Positions 8,609 through 17,889 are shown, counted from the stretch's first letter. The stretch is DNA of 64,000 nt from Fibrella aestuarina BUZ 2 (GCF_000331105.1 NC_020054.1:3204981-3268980), one strand, 5' to 3'. Notes: generated from the letters alone by a model not told the origin. Program-made: numbers and translations.

Positions 8609-8980
8609 ATGACAACAGAACAGGTTGCAAAACGGTATTATGAACTGATACAACAGCATCAGTACGAACAAATTCAGAACGAGCTTTATGCGCCAGATGC
8701 CGTCAGTATTGAACCTGAAAACGCCAGTGGTTTGCCACTGGTTGTTACTGGTATCGAGGCTCTACGGCAAAAGGAGGGGCTTTTCTTCACTCAGGTTGAC
8801 GAATTATTTGGCAGTTACATGAGTGAATTAGTCGTATCAACGTTTTTCTTTTCTATGATGACCGGAATGGATGTCAAGATGAAGGGCAAAGAACGAAAGA
8901 AGAAAGAGCAGATCTGTGTTTTTGAAGTTCGTGACGGAAAAATTGTTAAAGAACAGTTTTTCTATGATGATTTCGCCTAA
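8609..8980 (+). CDS. NTF2-like / SnoaL-like protein, 123 aa
   Basis: A small cone-fold protein: an N-terminal helix pair (VAKRYYELIQQHQYEQI), the YAPDAVSIEP strand, then a beta-sheet ending VFEVRDGKIVKEQFFYDD. That pattern is typical of the NTF2/SnoaL superfamily, whose members include isomerases, hydrolases and pure binding proteins. No catalytic residue can be assigned. The gene is more AT-rich than its left-hand neighbours and belongs to the 8.6-10.3 kb patch of different composition. It faces the WYL regulator gene. Confidence 0.7.
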   Translation: MTTEQVAKRYYELIQQHQYEQIQNELYAPDAVSIEPENASGLPLVVTGIEALRQKEGLFFTQVDELFGSYMSELVVSTFFFSMMTGMDVKMKGKERKKKEQICVFEVRDGKIVKEQFFYDDFA

Positions 8981-9001
8981 TGTATGTGCACTGCCTTAGA
9001 C

Positions 9002-9034
9002 AAAAATGGCTAACTCCAAGAGTTAGCCATTTTT
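9002..9034. terminator. Bidirectional terminator between convergent genes
   Basis: AAAAATGGCTAACT (9002-9015) pairs perfectly with AGTTAGCCATTTTT (9021-9034) around a 5-base loop, a 14-bp stem with A and T runs on both sides. It contains the stop codon of the WYL regulator. Confidence 0.85.
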
Positions 9035-9733
9035 GTTGCCAAACGTTTTTATAAGATACTGCTCAAAGGTCAGTTTATGCGGCTCGAACGACTCATTTGT
9101 ACTGGTTAAGGTGTCAATATTTATGAGTGAGAAGGATCTAAAATCGTGTCTTAATCGGCAAAAAGCGACGAGTACCCATTCATTTTTCTGGTTGGCATAC
9201 AAGGCAAATGGTTCCACGTCGCGGATTGATTGTTCACCTTTTTTGTTGGTATACTTGATTTGAATAACTGAATGTTCGAGCAGGGGCGTTTGAAGTTGAA
9301 GAAGTAGGTTACTTTTTGGTGATTCACTGATGTACGTATTGGTCACGCCCATCTGTTTCTCCAGTTTCTCCGTTTTAGTCTTTAAGGCATTAGGCAGTAT
9401 AGCTTTGATTTTCGCGGTCACCGAGGCAAACTCAGCGATCAGCGATGTGTCATTGCTCGACTGAATGATAAGCTCGGCCGTCAGGAGTGCATTGGCCTCA
9501 GTTTCGGTGAGCATAATGGGTGGTACTTTGTACCCGTCTACAAGGCTGTACCCTTTACCCTCCTCCGTGACGATGGGCACACCGGCCCGTTCCAGCGTTT
9601 TGATGTCCCGATAGATCGTTCTAACACTGACGCCAAACTTAGCTGCCAGTGTTGTTGAATTAACCAGTCGTCTCGATAAAAATTGAATAAGGATAGCCGT
9701 TAGTCGAGCCAACCGTTTTATGTCATTGTCCAT
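9023..9733 (-). CDS. YafY-type HTH/WYL-domain transcriptional regulator
   Basis: A 236-aa regulator with an N-terminal winged HTH (RLARLTAILIQFLSRRLVN then TTLAAKFGVSVRTIYRDIK, residues about 6-45) and a C-terminal WYL-type ligand-binding domain (VIQIKYTNKKGEQSIRDVEP, residues about 157-176). Such proteins repress or activate neighbouring genes in response to a small ligand or nucleic acid. Codon use is AT-rich compared with most of the window. Likely targets are its own promoter region or the orphan gene at 9963; this is inferred from position only. Confidence 0.85.
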   Translation of the reverse strand: MDNDIKRLARLTAILIQFLSRRLVNSTTLAAKFGVSVRTIYRDIKTLERAGVPIVTEEGKGYSLVDGYKVPPIMLTETEANALLTAELIIQSSNDTSLIAEFASVTAKIKAILPNALKTKTEKLEKQMGVTNTYISESPKSNLLLQLQTPLLEHSVIQIKYTNKKGEQSIRDVEPFALYANQKNEWVLVAFCRLRHDFRSFSLINIDTLTSTNESFEPHKLTFEQYLIKTFGNKNG

Positions 9734-9962
9734 ACTGAGCGAGCGAGTTTATAGGAATCAGTAATAAATACAAATAACAGAAGGAAAACCGCTAGCTGTT
9801 CATCGTTACTAAATAGACTATTGAATTAGCTATTCATCATGTACTTACTACTATAAGATAAATTATAGTCGAATGTCTAATTATTTTGCGGCGAAAGGCA
9901 AAACAATCAATCGAGTTAACTTCTTGTGCGAGTGAGACGGCGCAGTATGTTAAATAAGCATT

Positions 9963-10325
9963 ATGAAATTTCTAAAAACCCATCTGACTTTGGCTGTACT
10001 TCTTATATCTATAATAGGTACAGTATTGACTACTAACTTCACTAATATTGTTTTCTCTTTGGAGAATTTTGTTGCACTTTGCTTGGTCATACTTATCTAT
10101 GTCAGCGCGCTGATTGGCAGAAAGGTTGAGATTATAGTAACCGCCATCACATTGATTATCGGTATATTAAATTTTGCGATTTTTATACCGTACGATATTT
10201 ATGGTTCGATAAAGTTGAACTTTGGCGGCGTAAGGACTGGGCCAACTATTCAATTATACTCATCTCTTATAACTTTATTCTGGCTATTTCGTGAGGTTGA
10301 CTCGACACTCTTTGTGAAAAAATAA
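9963..10325 (+). CDS. Small orphan membrane protein, 120 aa
   Basis: Not recognised. Four hydrophobic stretches are visible (LTLAVLLISIIGTVL, FVALCLVILIYVSALIG, IIVTAITLIIGILNFAIFI, and a C-terminal LYSSLITLFWLF), so it is a small polytopic membrane protein. Its base composition and codon use are strongly AT-biased relative to its right-hand neighbour. It sits divergently from the WYL regulator across a 229-bp AT-rich spacer. Probably acquired horizontally or fast evolving. The ORF is complete, but expression is not proven. Confidence 0.5.
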   Translation: MKFLKTHLTLAVLLISIIGTVLTTNFTNIVFSLENFVALCLVILIYVSALIGRKVEIIVTAITLIIGILNFAIFIPYDIYGSIKLNFGGVRTGPTIQLYSSLITLFWLFREVDSTLFVKK

Positions 10326-10433
10326 TGCGGACAACGCTAATTAACAACGTACCATACGAGAAAGGACGTGAGAGACTAAATGGTTGGCTTAACTTACTGA
10401 CGGCGACAGCTAGGACAACGGTTTTACAGACGG

Positions 10434-12890
10434 TTATTTCGGTCGGCTCTGCACCGTGAATACGGTTCGCTGATAGCCTGCGGCTCCGTCTGTTGAGAGG
10501 CCGTTGACCTCGATCAGGTACGTGCCGGTCTGGTCAGACGTGAAGAAGTCGGTGCGGGCGTTGCCGTTGACATCAACGGATAGGTTTGGCTGCCAGTAGA
10601 GCAGGGTGCGTTTGTCGGGCAGGCGGTTTTCGAACTGCCGGGCCGTCTCGTAACGGGGCGCGTAGAACTCACGCTGAAGTTGCAGCCCCTCGTAATCCAG
10701 CTTCACGACGTTAGCTGGCAGCGGAAAGCCAGACAGATCACCTCTGTACGTCATGAAACTGACAATGCCGTTGAACATGGCAGGCCCCATGCCATAGTTG
10801 TTGGAAACCACATCGATCTGCTGCACTTTCAGCGGGCTGAATTCCATTACCTTATCCATATCAAAAACCGGTACGCCATCCACCAGAACCAGCGAATTGT
10901 CGGTGAACAGCTCATTGAAGGGCAGGTTTACGACATTGAGTTGAAAACGCCCCTGCTTCTTTCGGGGCATCACCCCCCGCACATACTCCCGGAGCACTTC
11001 TTCCATGCGTGGAAACCGCGTATAGGCATCCAACTGGTAGCGTTCGCTTGGTCGTACGTAGAACGGCAGGCTGTCGACAATGGGCGCCTGGTAGCGCAGT
11101 AGCTGGTCGCCCCAGTAGGTTTGCTGCACCTGCATCGCCACCGACCGGCTAAGCAACGTCTCCTGCTGCGACTCGCTGACGGCGGGTTCGGGTAACGGTA
11201 ACGGCCCAGAAACGGGCGCATAGGGCGGGCGGATCGTTAGTTTGTGCAGGCTGTCGGCGGGGTTGGTCTGCGCCAGAACGGTTTGGGCCCCCCAGAAATC
11301 ACGCAGCTCGAAATAGACGCGCCCGGTGGTATCGCTGCGGGATACGTAGAGCCGGGTTGGCTTGCCGGGGGCTGAGAGGTACGTGAGCACGCCGGGAACG
11401 GGCTTGCCGGTTTGAGGGTCGGTCAACTGCCCTTCGACGAGTTGGCCATTGTACTCGGGCAGGTACCGAAAACCGGGCCGGGCTGGCGTCAGAATGTCGT
11501 TCCAGCGGAAGCGCCGCCAGCCCTGGGTGAGCATCAGCAGATCGGTGGCTTCCCGGAGTTGGGGTGAATCAGTTTGCCAATACGATTCGGGTGATTCGAT
11601 CGGGCCGGGCAGATCGGAGGACAGCCAGAGATAGCTCAACAGGTGTTCCGACGGAGACGTGGCCAGTGAATCGAGTCGGTAGACGGCCATTGAGAGCGTA
11701 GTCGAACCAGCCTTTGCCGCCTCTGACCCCTGCACAGAGGCCGTGAGGGTGACTTTGAACCGGGTAGCATACGCCGCCTGATCTGTTTTCAGCGTAATGG
11801 CTAACGGATTGGTTGGTCTTTTGAAATAAAGTCGCTCGCCGATTGGCTGGTGCTTGGCGTCGAAAAGCGTCAGGTGCGATATGCCGTCGCCCAGCTTCGC
11901 TTTATCGATCCGAAAGGACGTTTCACGCTGGATTGGCCGGGCCTCAGCGAAATCAATAACTTGCCGGGTATGCGCAAACAGGTATACCACCGAGGCATTG
12001 GGTACGTTGGCTGTCACCGTGATCTGTAACTGATCGGCGCTGATGTCCTCCAGCCGCATCACGTACCCCTGGGGTTGTATGCTGGGTAGCGGTTGACTGA
12101 AGGTGCGGCCTTTTTCGTCCACAAACATGGCCCGGTAGGCCACGTTCCCACCCGGTGTTAGCGTAAAGCTCCCCTTGCCCAGATGCTGTGTTGTCAGTTG
12201 AGCCAAGGTGTCATTTTTCGCGTTCAACAGCCAGCCCCGGGCGTTAATACCCCGCCCTGTTTCGTCGGCCACCCTGAACGCAACCCGGCTGGTGAGCCCC
12301 TGCACCAGATAACCCCCCTCCGGGAAAAACTGAACATCGTAGCGCACCGTTTCGCGGGGGAGTTTCAGCCCCAGCCGCCGGAATGGATTGACAATCGTCA
12401 GGTTTTTCTCGAAAAAGTAAGCGGCATCGCCATTCTTCATCCAGTTGGTATAGCCCCGCAACCGGTACGTACCTGAGGGCAGCGTCGTCGGCAGCGATAA
12501 CGCGCCGTTACCACCGGCAGCCGAAAGCGCAACCGCCGTTCGCAGCACCGACGTACCTGACCCGTCGAGCAGCTCGAGGTAGGCTACTTTGCTCAGGTCG
12601 AGCGGTTTGTGGTACGTACCATCGACGTAATACAGCTTGAACCACATCGACTCACCCGTCAGGTAAAAGGCCTGATCAGTATGGACGAACAGTTTTTCGG
12701 TCAGGGCCTGCCGCCGGTACGTATCAAACGACCGGAACAGCCAATCCGCGGAAGGAGTCGTTTGACCGACCGCTGCCAGGCGAACCAGCAGTAGTAGCGC
12801 CAGTATAGCGCCATTACGCCATGAGGTTATCTTGGTAGTCAGTGCGTTACGTGTGTCGCCGTATGGCCTGCCGATGATGCGCTTACTCAT
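10434..12890 (-). CDS. Exported MG2-domain protein with C-terminal TonB-receptor plug, no barrel
   Basis: An 818-aa exported protein (hydrophobic signal around residues 27-42). An alpha-2-macroglobulin MG2-like region starts at about residue 60 (FVHTDQAFYLTGESMWFK, LPSGTYRLRGYTNWM). Near residues 635-720 comes a TonB-receptor plug-like segment (SLVLVDGVPVFDMDKV, then VVSNNYGMGPAMFNGIVS), but no outer-membrane barrel follows. The start codon overlaps the DUF4249 stop by 8 bp, so the two are co-translated. It is the last gene of a four-gene operon with a TonB receptor. Proteins of this kind are common in Bacteroidota; function unknown, possibly a surface partner of the receptor. Confidence 0.75.
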   Translation of the reverse strand: MSKRIIGRPYGDTRNALTTKITSWRNGAILALLLLVRLAAVGQTTPSADWLFRSFDTYRRQALTEKLFVHTDQAFYLTGESMWFKLYYVDGTYHKPLDLSKVAYLELLDGSGTSVLRTAVALSAAGGNGALSLPTTLPSGTYRLRGYTNWMKNGDAAYFFEKNLTIVNPFRRLGLKLPRETVRYDVQFFPEGGYLVQGLTSRVAFRVADETGRGINARGWLLNAKNDTLAQLTTQHLGKGSFTLTPGGNVAYRAMFVDEKGRTFSQPLPSIQPQGYVMRLEDISADQLQITVTANVPNASVVYLFAHTRQVIDFAEARPIQRETSFRIDKAKLGDGISHLTLFDAKHQPIGERLYFKRPTNPLAITLKTDQAAYATRFKVTLTASVQGSEAAKAGSTTLSMAVYRLDSLATSPSEHLLSYLWLSSDLPGPIESPESYWQTDSPQLREATDLLMLTQGWRRFRWNDILTPARPGFRYLPEYNGQLVEGQLTDPQTGKPVPGVLTYLSAPGKPTRLYVSRSDTTGRVYFELRDFWGAQTVLAQTNPADSLHKLTIRPPYAPVSGPLPLPEPAVSESQQETLLSRSVAMQVQQTYWGDQLLRYQAPIVDSLPFYVRPSERYQLDAYTRFPRMEEVLREYVRGVMPRKKQGRFQLNVVNLPFNELFTDNSLVLVDGVPVFDMDKVMEFSPLKVQQIDVVSNNYGMGPAMFNGIVSFMTYRGDLSGFPLPANVVKLDYEGLQLQREFYAPRYETARQFENRLPDKRTLLYWQPNLSVDVNGNARTDFFTSDQTGTYLIEVNGLSTDGAAGYQRTVFTVQSRPK
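12464..12473. repeat. GGTACGTACC palindrome, copy 3
   Basis: Inside the MG2/plug gene, in the context GGTACGTACCTGA, which matches the extended consensus on the opposite strand. Confidence 0.8.
12611..12620. repeat. GGTACGTACC palindrome, copy 4
   Basis: Inside the MG2/plug gene, 138 bp from copy 3. Confidence 0.8.
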
Positions 12891-14016
12891 CCCAAAAATC
12901 GGGTTTTTTATTGATGCCCCCCTGCAGCCGGCAGTCGATGCATTCGAAGGTGGTGGTCAGATAGAGTGGTCCTGGCAAGCCCGATTCGGCCATGATTCCG
13001 GGCTGCGACTGCCGAATCTGTGATAACGTCAGCGTATCCACATCGCACAGCTCGTAGCCCGTGGTGGTGCGCCAGTTGGGCAGTTGGGCGCGTCCGATGA
13101 AAATCCGTTTCGTTGTTACATCGCCCGCCCAGAAAAAGCCCAGCACCAGGTCGGCGGGGTTACTGGTTGAGCGCATGTTGCCGGTAAGCTGTGACGGTTG
13201 CGGGTCGAACAGCGAACCAACGTTCTGGGTGAGTTTCGCGAGCTGATCGTAATAGTTGTACCCCGCCTGGGTAAGGGCGTACTGCCGGACCAGCAGGCTG
13301 TACCGCCGCTGAAATTTCATGGACCGGCCGTCAACGAAGTTGAGCGGAAACCGGTTGACGACAGCCTGACTTAACCGGGCGGTCGACGTCGTCAGGATGT
13401 TTTTAGAACCCGTCGTGCTCCAGCAGGTAAAGATATTGTCCTGCCGTAGCTCGACGTCTTTCGTCTTGTCATTGTAGATGTAGCCAGAGTAGTAGGCCGA
13501 TGTATAGGCCCAGGTTTCGTCGAATTCCCAGCGGTAATACCGGGTGCGATTGGTCGGGTCGTGGGTCGATACGTTGAACTGAACGCCGTCGTTCTCCACC
13601 GTCCAGTGCAGGCTGTCGATGGGAGGCGTTTTCACTACAGGTACGTAATCGGAGACATAGTCGCCCCCGGCAGCCGTTCGGATGTGCAGCCGGTAGGTTT
13701 CGCCCGAGATGGGGGGTATGCCCGCCAGCGAATAAACGCCGCCGGGGCTTTCCTGCAACCTATAGATGGTGTTACCGGCGCTCTCGATCGTGACGGTTGC
13801 GCCGCTCTCGGCCGTGGGGGCGTTTTTGTCGCTTAGGTTCTGACTCCGGCTCAGCCGGATGGACGTGGTGGCACCGGGTGTGCTGTCGAAAAAGCCGTTG
13901 ACAACCAGGTAGCTGGCAGGCGCGGCGATCTCAGGCGGGCGGTACGGATCTACGCAACTCGCCGCCAGCAGCACGAGCAACCCGCCCAAAACCCGTTGAT
14001 ATAGGCTGTTTTTCAT
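12883..14016 (-). CDS. DUF4249 lipoprotein, 377 aa
   Basis: A Bacteroidota-specific surface or periplasmic lipoprotein. The signal peptide ends in the lipobox LLAASC with lipidated Cys21, followed by VDPYRPPEI, the usual start of the mature DUF4249 protein. A beta-rich body follows. The C-terminal segment is Cys-rich (TTFECIDCRLQGG, just before the stop), as common in the family. DUF4249 genes almost always lie next to an STN/plug TonB receptor, as here 26 bp upstream. The pair is thought to act in uptake of an unknown ligand, by analogy with SusC/SusD. Confidence 0.88.
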   Translation of the reverse strand: MKNSLYQRVLGGLLVLLAASCVDPYRPPEIAAPASYLVVNGFFDSTPGATTSIRLSRSQNLSDKNAPTAESGATVTIESAGNTIYRLQESPGGVYSLAGIPPISGETYRLHIRTAAGGDYVSDYVPVVKTPPIDSLHWTVENDGVQFNVSTHDPTNRTRYYRWEFDETWAYTSAYYSGYIYNDKTKDVELRQDNIFTCWSTTGSKNILTTSTARLSQAVVNRFPLNFVDGRSMKFQRRYSLLVRQYALTQAGYNYYDQLAKLTQNVGSLFDPQPSQLTGNMRSTSNPADLVLGFFWAGDVTTKRIFIGRAQLPNWRTTTGYELCDVDTLTLSQIRQSQPGIMAESGLPGPLYLTTTFECIDCRLQGGINKKPDFWDE

Positions 14017-14042
14017 CCGTAGCGCTTCGTTTTAGAATCGTC

Positions 14043-16808
14043 TCAGAATCTGAAGTTATACGTTATCGACGGAATGGGTTGCCCAAAAATCGACAGCTGA
14101 TAGCCGTTGATGCTCCCGTTTTCCGACTTGAAATAGACCGAATAGGCATTGCGGCGACCGGTCAGGTTATACACGGCGATGGTCCACGAGCTGTGCGCCA
14201 GCTTCCGGACCTTATGATTGCCCTCGATGTTCATGGCAAAATCGGCCCGGTAATAATCAGGAATCCGATGCTGGTTTCGCTCCGAATAGAGTAACCGCAG
14301 CGCGTTGTCGACGGTGTATTTGGCGATGGGCAGCGTGATGGGTCGCCCCGTGCTGTAGGTGACATTCAGCGACAGGCTAAACCGGCGGTTGATCTTGTAG
14401 TTGCTGATAAGCGTAACGTCGTGGGGCTTGTCGAAACTGCTCGGGTAATACTGGCCCTGGTTGATCACGTCGGGCTCCGCCTGCCCGGTCGTGCGCAGAA
14501 ACGTGCGGGCGTAGGTGTAGCTCAGCCAGCCATTCAGCTTGCCGGTCATCTTTTTTACCAGCACTTCCACGCCATAGGCTTTCCCTTCGGCAGCTACGAC
14601 GTCGGTTTCGATGTGGGGATTGAGCAACAGCGTTGCCCCGTTCCGAAAATCGATGAGGTTCCGCATGGTTTTGTAATACGCCTCCACCGACAGTTCGATC
14701 GTATTGGTCCGGTTGTTTTTGTACACCCCCACGGCGAACTGATCGCCTACCTGCGGTTTGATGTTGGCGTCGCTTAATTTCCAGATGTCGGTGGGCGAAA
14801 TGACCGTCGTGTTTGATAGCATCTGAATGTACTGGCGCGTCCGGTTAAAACTGGCTTTCACCGAGGCCGACGACGAGAGCGCGTAGCGGAGCGCGAGCCG
14901 ATATTCGGGGCCACCGTAATTGTTGATCACCTGATTCCGCCCGTAGGCAATCGTGTCCGTGATGTTGTCAATGGTGCGGGGCTCTCCAGGTACGTATTGG
15001 AACCCGTTCCGCGGGCCCAGGTACTGAAAAAACGAGTACCGAAGCCCACCACTGACCGACAGGCGCGGGCTGATGTCGAACCGATCGCCGACGTACACGG
15101 CACTTTCCAGGCCCTGTTCGGTGCCAACGCTCATCGGTACGATCAGCGACTCGGCGCCCTGCGGCTGGAACGTACCCGGCCGGAGTTTGTAAAAGATGCT
15201 GCTGATACCGAAGTCGACCGCGTGCTGATTGGTTGGGTAAAGATTGAAATCCGCTTTTACCTGCGACTGATTGATGCCAAAATCGAGCTGGTAGGCGTTC
15301 ACCGGATTCAGCACGCTCGACACCCGGTATTCATAACCGCTGTGGCTCGCCGTATACACGCTGTAGAATTTCTGGCTGAAAACGTGCTTCCATTTTAAGG
15401 TCGCCACTTTGTTCTGGTAGCTGTAAGCCGTATCGCTGCCCAGCGTAAACCGGTCGCGGCTCAGGTAGCCGGTCAGGTAAATTGTGTTTTTCTCGTCGAT
15501 TTCGTGCGTAATGTGTGCGTTCAGATCGTAGAACTGAGCGTCGCTCTTCCGGAAGGCCGCATTCTGCAACTGCTTCAGCAGCCAGTCTGAATAGGTCGTT
15601 CGGATACCGGCGATGAACGACGTTTTGTCTTTCAGAATCGGGCCTTCCACGGTCAGGCGGCCCGTCAGCAGCCCGATACCGCCCGAGCCAATGAACTTCT
15701 TTTTGTTGCCGTCGCGGGTCTGCACGTCCAGCACCGACGACAGCCGGCCGCCGTAGCGCGAGGGCATGGCACTTTTATACAATTCGGCGCTTTTGATCAG
15801 GTCAGGGTTGAAGGCCGAGAAAAAGCCGAACAGGTGCGATGAGTTGTAGATGGGGGCGTCGTTGTAGAGGATCAGGTTCTGGTCGGTGGCTCCGCCGCGC
15901 ACGTTCAGCCCGGTTGAGCTTTCCCCCACCGTTTTGACGCCCGGCAAGGTTTGGATAACCCGTAGCAGATCGGCTTCGCCCAACGCCGTAGGAATCTGCT
16001 TGACGCTCTTGATGTCGACGCGTTCCTGCCCCATTTGCAGGCCCGAAATATTCACGTCTTTTTCCGCCTCGATGACCACCTCCTTCAGGGCAATCACGTC
16101 GTCTTCCAGGTCAATGTCGAATTTACCGTCGGCGTACAGCACGATCCGGCGGTGGGTGTCTTTCAGTCCCGTACTTCGAATTTTTAACTCGTGCCTTCCC
16201 CGGGGCAGCGTCAGCGAGTAATAGCCAAACTGATCGGAGGCGGTACCGACGCGCGGATTGTCGATGTAAATGGCCGCCCCGACAATTGGCTCACCCGATG
16301 CTACGTTGCGGACGTACCCAGCCAGCGTAGCCCGACCGGGCCGGATGGGGTTGGTTCGTTTGCCGATCTCGTACAACCGGCTTTCAGGTTCGGCTCGTTG
16401 TTTCGGCCCTGCTGTCAGGTACGTAGCGCCCGTCGTATCGTCGTCGGTAGCCCCTCGCACGAAGAACCCGATGGGCAACTGCGTTCGGATGGGCCGGCCG
16501 GCGGTGATGTACACCTGCTGCTGGTTGTCGATCGCATAACTGAATTTCGTGCCGGCAACTAGTTGCGTCAGCAGGGCCTGTAGCGGTTGTTTGTCGGCGC
16601 GCAGGTTAACGATCAGGCTGTCGGTATCGGCCGGATTGTAAAAAAAGCGGTACGACGTCTGGGCCTCAACCGTTTGAACGAACTGGCTGAAACGTACCTG
16701 ACTGAAATCACCGCTGATGAGCGATTCGGTTTTGGTCTGGGCAACCCCCGTGTTGGCGAGCCAGCTGATCAGGTACCCAACAAGAAAGAATCGGTAGAGT
16801 GGCGTCAT
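14043..16808 (-). CDS. TonB-dependent receptor with STN and carboxypeptidase-like domains
   Basis: A 921-aa outer membrane receptor. Order of parts: signal peptide (residues 1-23), STN/secretin-N-like domain (about 35-110), carboxypeptidase-D regulatory-like domain (about 163-235, ASGEPIVGAAIYIDNP), plug (about 265-370, LGEADLLRVIQTLPGVK and GLNVRGGATDQNLILYND), then a barrel ending in YNFRF with the terminal Phe typical of outer-membrane proteins. An STN domain can signal to an anti-sigma factor, but no sigma/FecR pair is adjacent. ATGA start/stop overlap with the upstream gene and close spacing to DUF4249 show an operon. Substrate unknown. Confidence 0.9.
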   Translation of the reverse strand: MTPLYRFFLVGYLISWLANTGVAQTKTESLISGDFSQVRFSQFVQTVEAQTSYRFFYNPADTDSLIVNLRADKQPLQALLTQLVAGTKFSYAIDNQQQVYITAGRPIRTQLPIGFFVRGATDDDTTGATYLTAGPKQRAEPESRLYEIGKRTNPIRPGRATLAGYVRNVASGEPIVGAAIYIDNPRVGTASDQFGYYSLTLPRGRHELKIRSTGLKDTHRRIVLYADGKFDIDLEDDVIALKEVVIEAEKDVNISGLQMGQERVDIKSVKQIPTALGEADLLRVIQTLPGVKTVGESSTGLNVRGGATDQNLILYNDAPIYNSSHLFGFFSAFNPDLIKSAELYKSAMPSRYGGRLSSVLDVQTRDGNKKKFIGSGGIGLLTGRLTVEGPILKDKTSFIAGIRTTYSDWLLKQLQNAAFRKSDAQFYDLNAHITHEIDEKNTIYLTGYLSRDRFTLGSDTAYSYQNKVATLKWKHVFSQKFYSVYTASHSGYEYRVSSVLNPVNAYQLDFGINQSQVKADFNLYPTNQHAVDFGISSIFYKLRPGTFQPQGAESLIVPMSVGTEQGLESAVYVGDRFDISPRLSVSGGLRYSFFQYLGPRNGFQYVPGEPRTIDNITDTIAYGRNQVINNYGGPEYRLALRYALSSSASVKASFNRTRQYIQMLSNTTVISPTDIWKLSDANIKPQVGDQFAVGVYKNNRTNTIELSVEAYYKTMRNLIDFRNGATLLLNPHIETDVVAAEGKAYGVEVLVKKMTGKLNGWLSYTYARTFLRTTGQAEPDVINQGQYYPSSFDKPHDVTLISNYKINRRFSLSLNVTYSTGRPITLPIAKYTVDNALRLLYSERNQHRIPDYYRADFAMNIEGNHKVRKLAHSSWTIAVYNLTGRRNAYSVYFKSENGSINGYQLSIFGQPIPSITYNFRF

Positions 16809-17551
16809 AACCCGCGCGTTAATTCGTCATACCGTTGCGTTGTTCGGGCAATGGCCTGTTCCCGCCCTTCGTCTTTAAACCGAAGGTTGTTTTTTCGCAT
16901 GAACCGGCGCAACTCCCTGGCCTGATCGGGGAACAGTTTCAAGAGGCTTCGCTTGGTTTTTACCTCGAAAAAGGCGTTCTGCTTCTGAACGATGAATCGG
17001 TCTTTGATCAGGTACGTCCCCTTATAGCTGCCGTCGTAAAGGTCTTCCTGAATGGTCTTTATGCGCTTGACCAACGCTTTGACCCGACCGTTGTAAATGA
17101 CTTCATAAAAACCCGTGCGAACGCCCGCCAGGCTATCGCCATTGATCCAGGTAAACTGGCTGTTGCCCAGGGAGAAATGGCCCACTTTTTCCATGGGTAC
17201 CTGTAGCCGGTAGCCACTCCCGGTGGGCTGAATCACCACCTGATCCCGGACGACATCGTACTGCAGTTGCAGATCGCGGTAGCGAACGCCATTGAGTTGC
17301 ACCGTGCCCCGCTGTACACTATCCGTCCGGAAATAGGGGTGTATTTTAAGGCGCGGGTCATGCCCCACGTACAGATGGCCTTCGTTGGCGTGCGCCTGAA
17401 CGGATAGGCGCTGCTCGTAGGTGCGAATGGCTTGATCCTGCGCCTGCTGAACGAACGTCGGCTGGGCCCGAGCGCCATGGATCAGAACGAACAAAGGGAA
17501 TAGTAGCCACAGGGTAAGCCTACCGAGCGGCGAACAGCAGGAAGCAATCAT
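16805..17551 (-). CDS. Exported protein of unknown function, first gene of TonB/DUF4249 operon
   Basis: A 248-aa protein with an N-terminal signal peptide (about residues 10-30, ending HGARAQ). The mature part is beta-rich in its first two thirds (GTVQLNGVRYRDLQLQYD, TGFYEVIYNGRVKALVKR) and ends in a basic helical tail. I do not recognise a named domain. Similar proteins commonly precede DUF4249-linked TonB receptors in Cytophagales. The stop codon overlaps the receptor start (ATGA), implying translational coupling and a role in the same envelope system. Confidence 0.7.
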   Translation of the reverse strand: MIASCCSPLGRLTLWLLFPLFVLIHGARAQPTFVQQAQDQAIRTYEQRLSVQAHANEGHLYVGHDPRLKIHPYFRTDSVQRGTVQLNGVRYRDLQLQYDVVRDQVVIQPTGSGYRLQVPMEKVGHFSLGNSQFTWINGDSLAGVRTGFYEVIYNGRVKALVKRIKTIQEDLYDGSYKGTYLIKDRFIVQKQNAFFEVKTKRSLLKLFPDQARELRRFMRKNNLRFKDEGREQAIARTTQRYDELTRGL

Positions 17552-17889
17552 AACGTCTGAGCAAACGATGAAACCGTATCCGGTTTGTACAGCACTAAAG
17601 AGCAGGAGCGGCGTTCCCTACTTTGAAGCTATCAGTGGCCAGGTAGCCCAACGTTCTGTTGATCGATGCGTTGCCGCCTGCTCGGTTGCTTGACGCTTAC
17701 CGACCTGTTGTCGACGCATCGATCAATCGTGGAGCCTTCGCCAGGTACGAACCGGCGGCTCGATTGCTTTGCCTGCCTGTCAAAGTGTGTTTAGCGGCTA
17801 TCCTGTCGATAGCCACCAGTTGCCAAGGGGCTATGAATGAGCGCCCACTGGAGGTAGTGCACCTATACGTATAGCCGGTAACCAAGTCG
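17552..17889. other. 338-bp intergenic stretch without a convincing gene
   Basis: It separates two minus-strand genes and should hold the promoter of the TonB operon, but no clear TAnnTTTG element stands out. A 71-codon plus-strand ORF (17659-17874) lacks family resemblance. The only structure seen is a 13-bp inverted repeat, annotated separately. Confidence 0.5.
17659..17726. repeat. 13-bp perfect inverted repeat in the intergenic stretch
   Basis: TTGATCGATGCGT (17659-17671) and ACGCATCGATCAA (17714-17726) are exact reverse complements with a 42-bp spacer. This could be a binding site, a remnant of mobile DNA, or a stem-loop. Confidence 0.5.

Noticed and set aside
10324..10458. 44-codon ORF starting at ATG 10324
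   Set aside because: Overlaps the end of the MG2/plug gene; no recognisable features.
17659..17874. 71-codon ORF in the 17.6-17.9 kb gap
   Set aside because: No family resemblance, and the start lies on the inverted repeat; not enough evidence for a gene.
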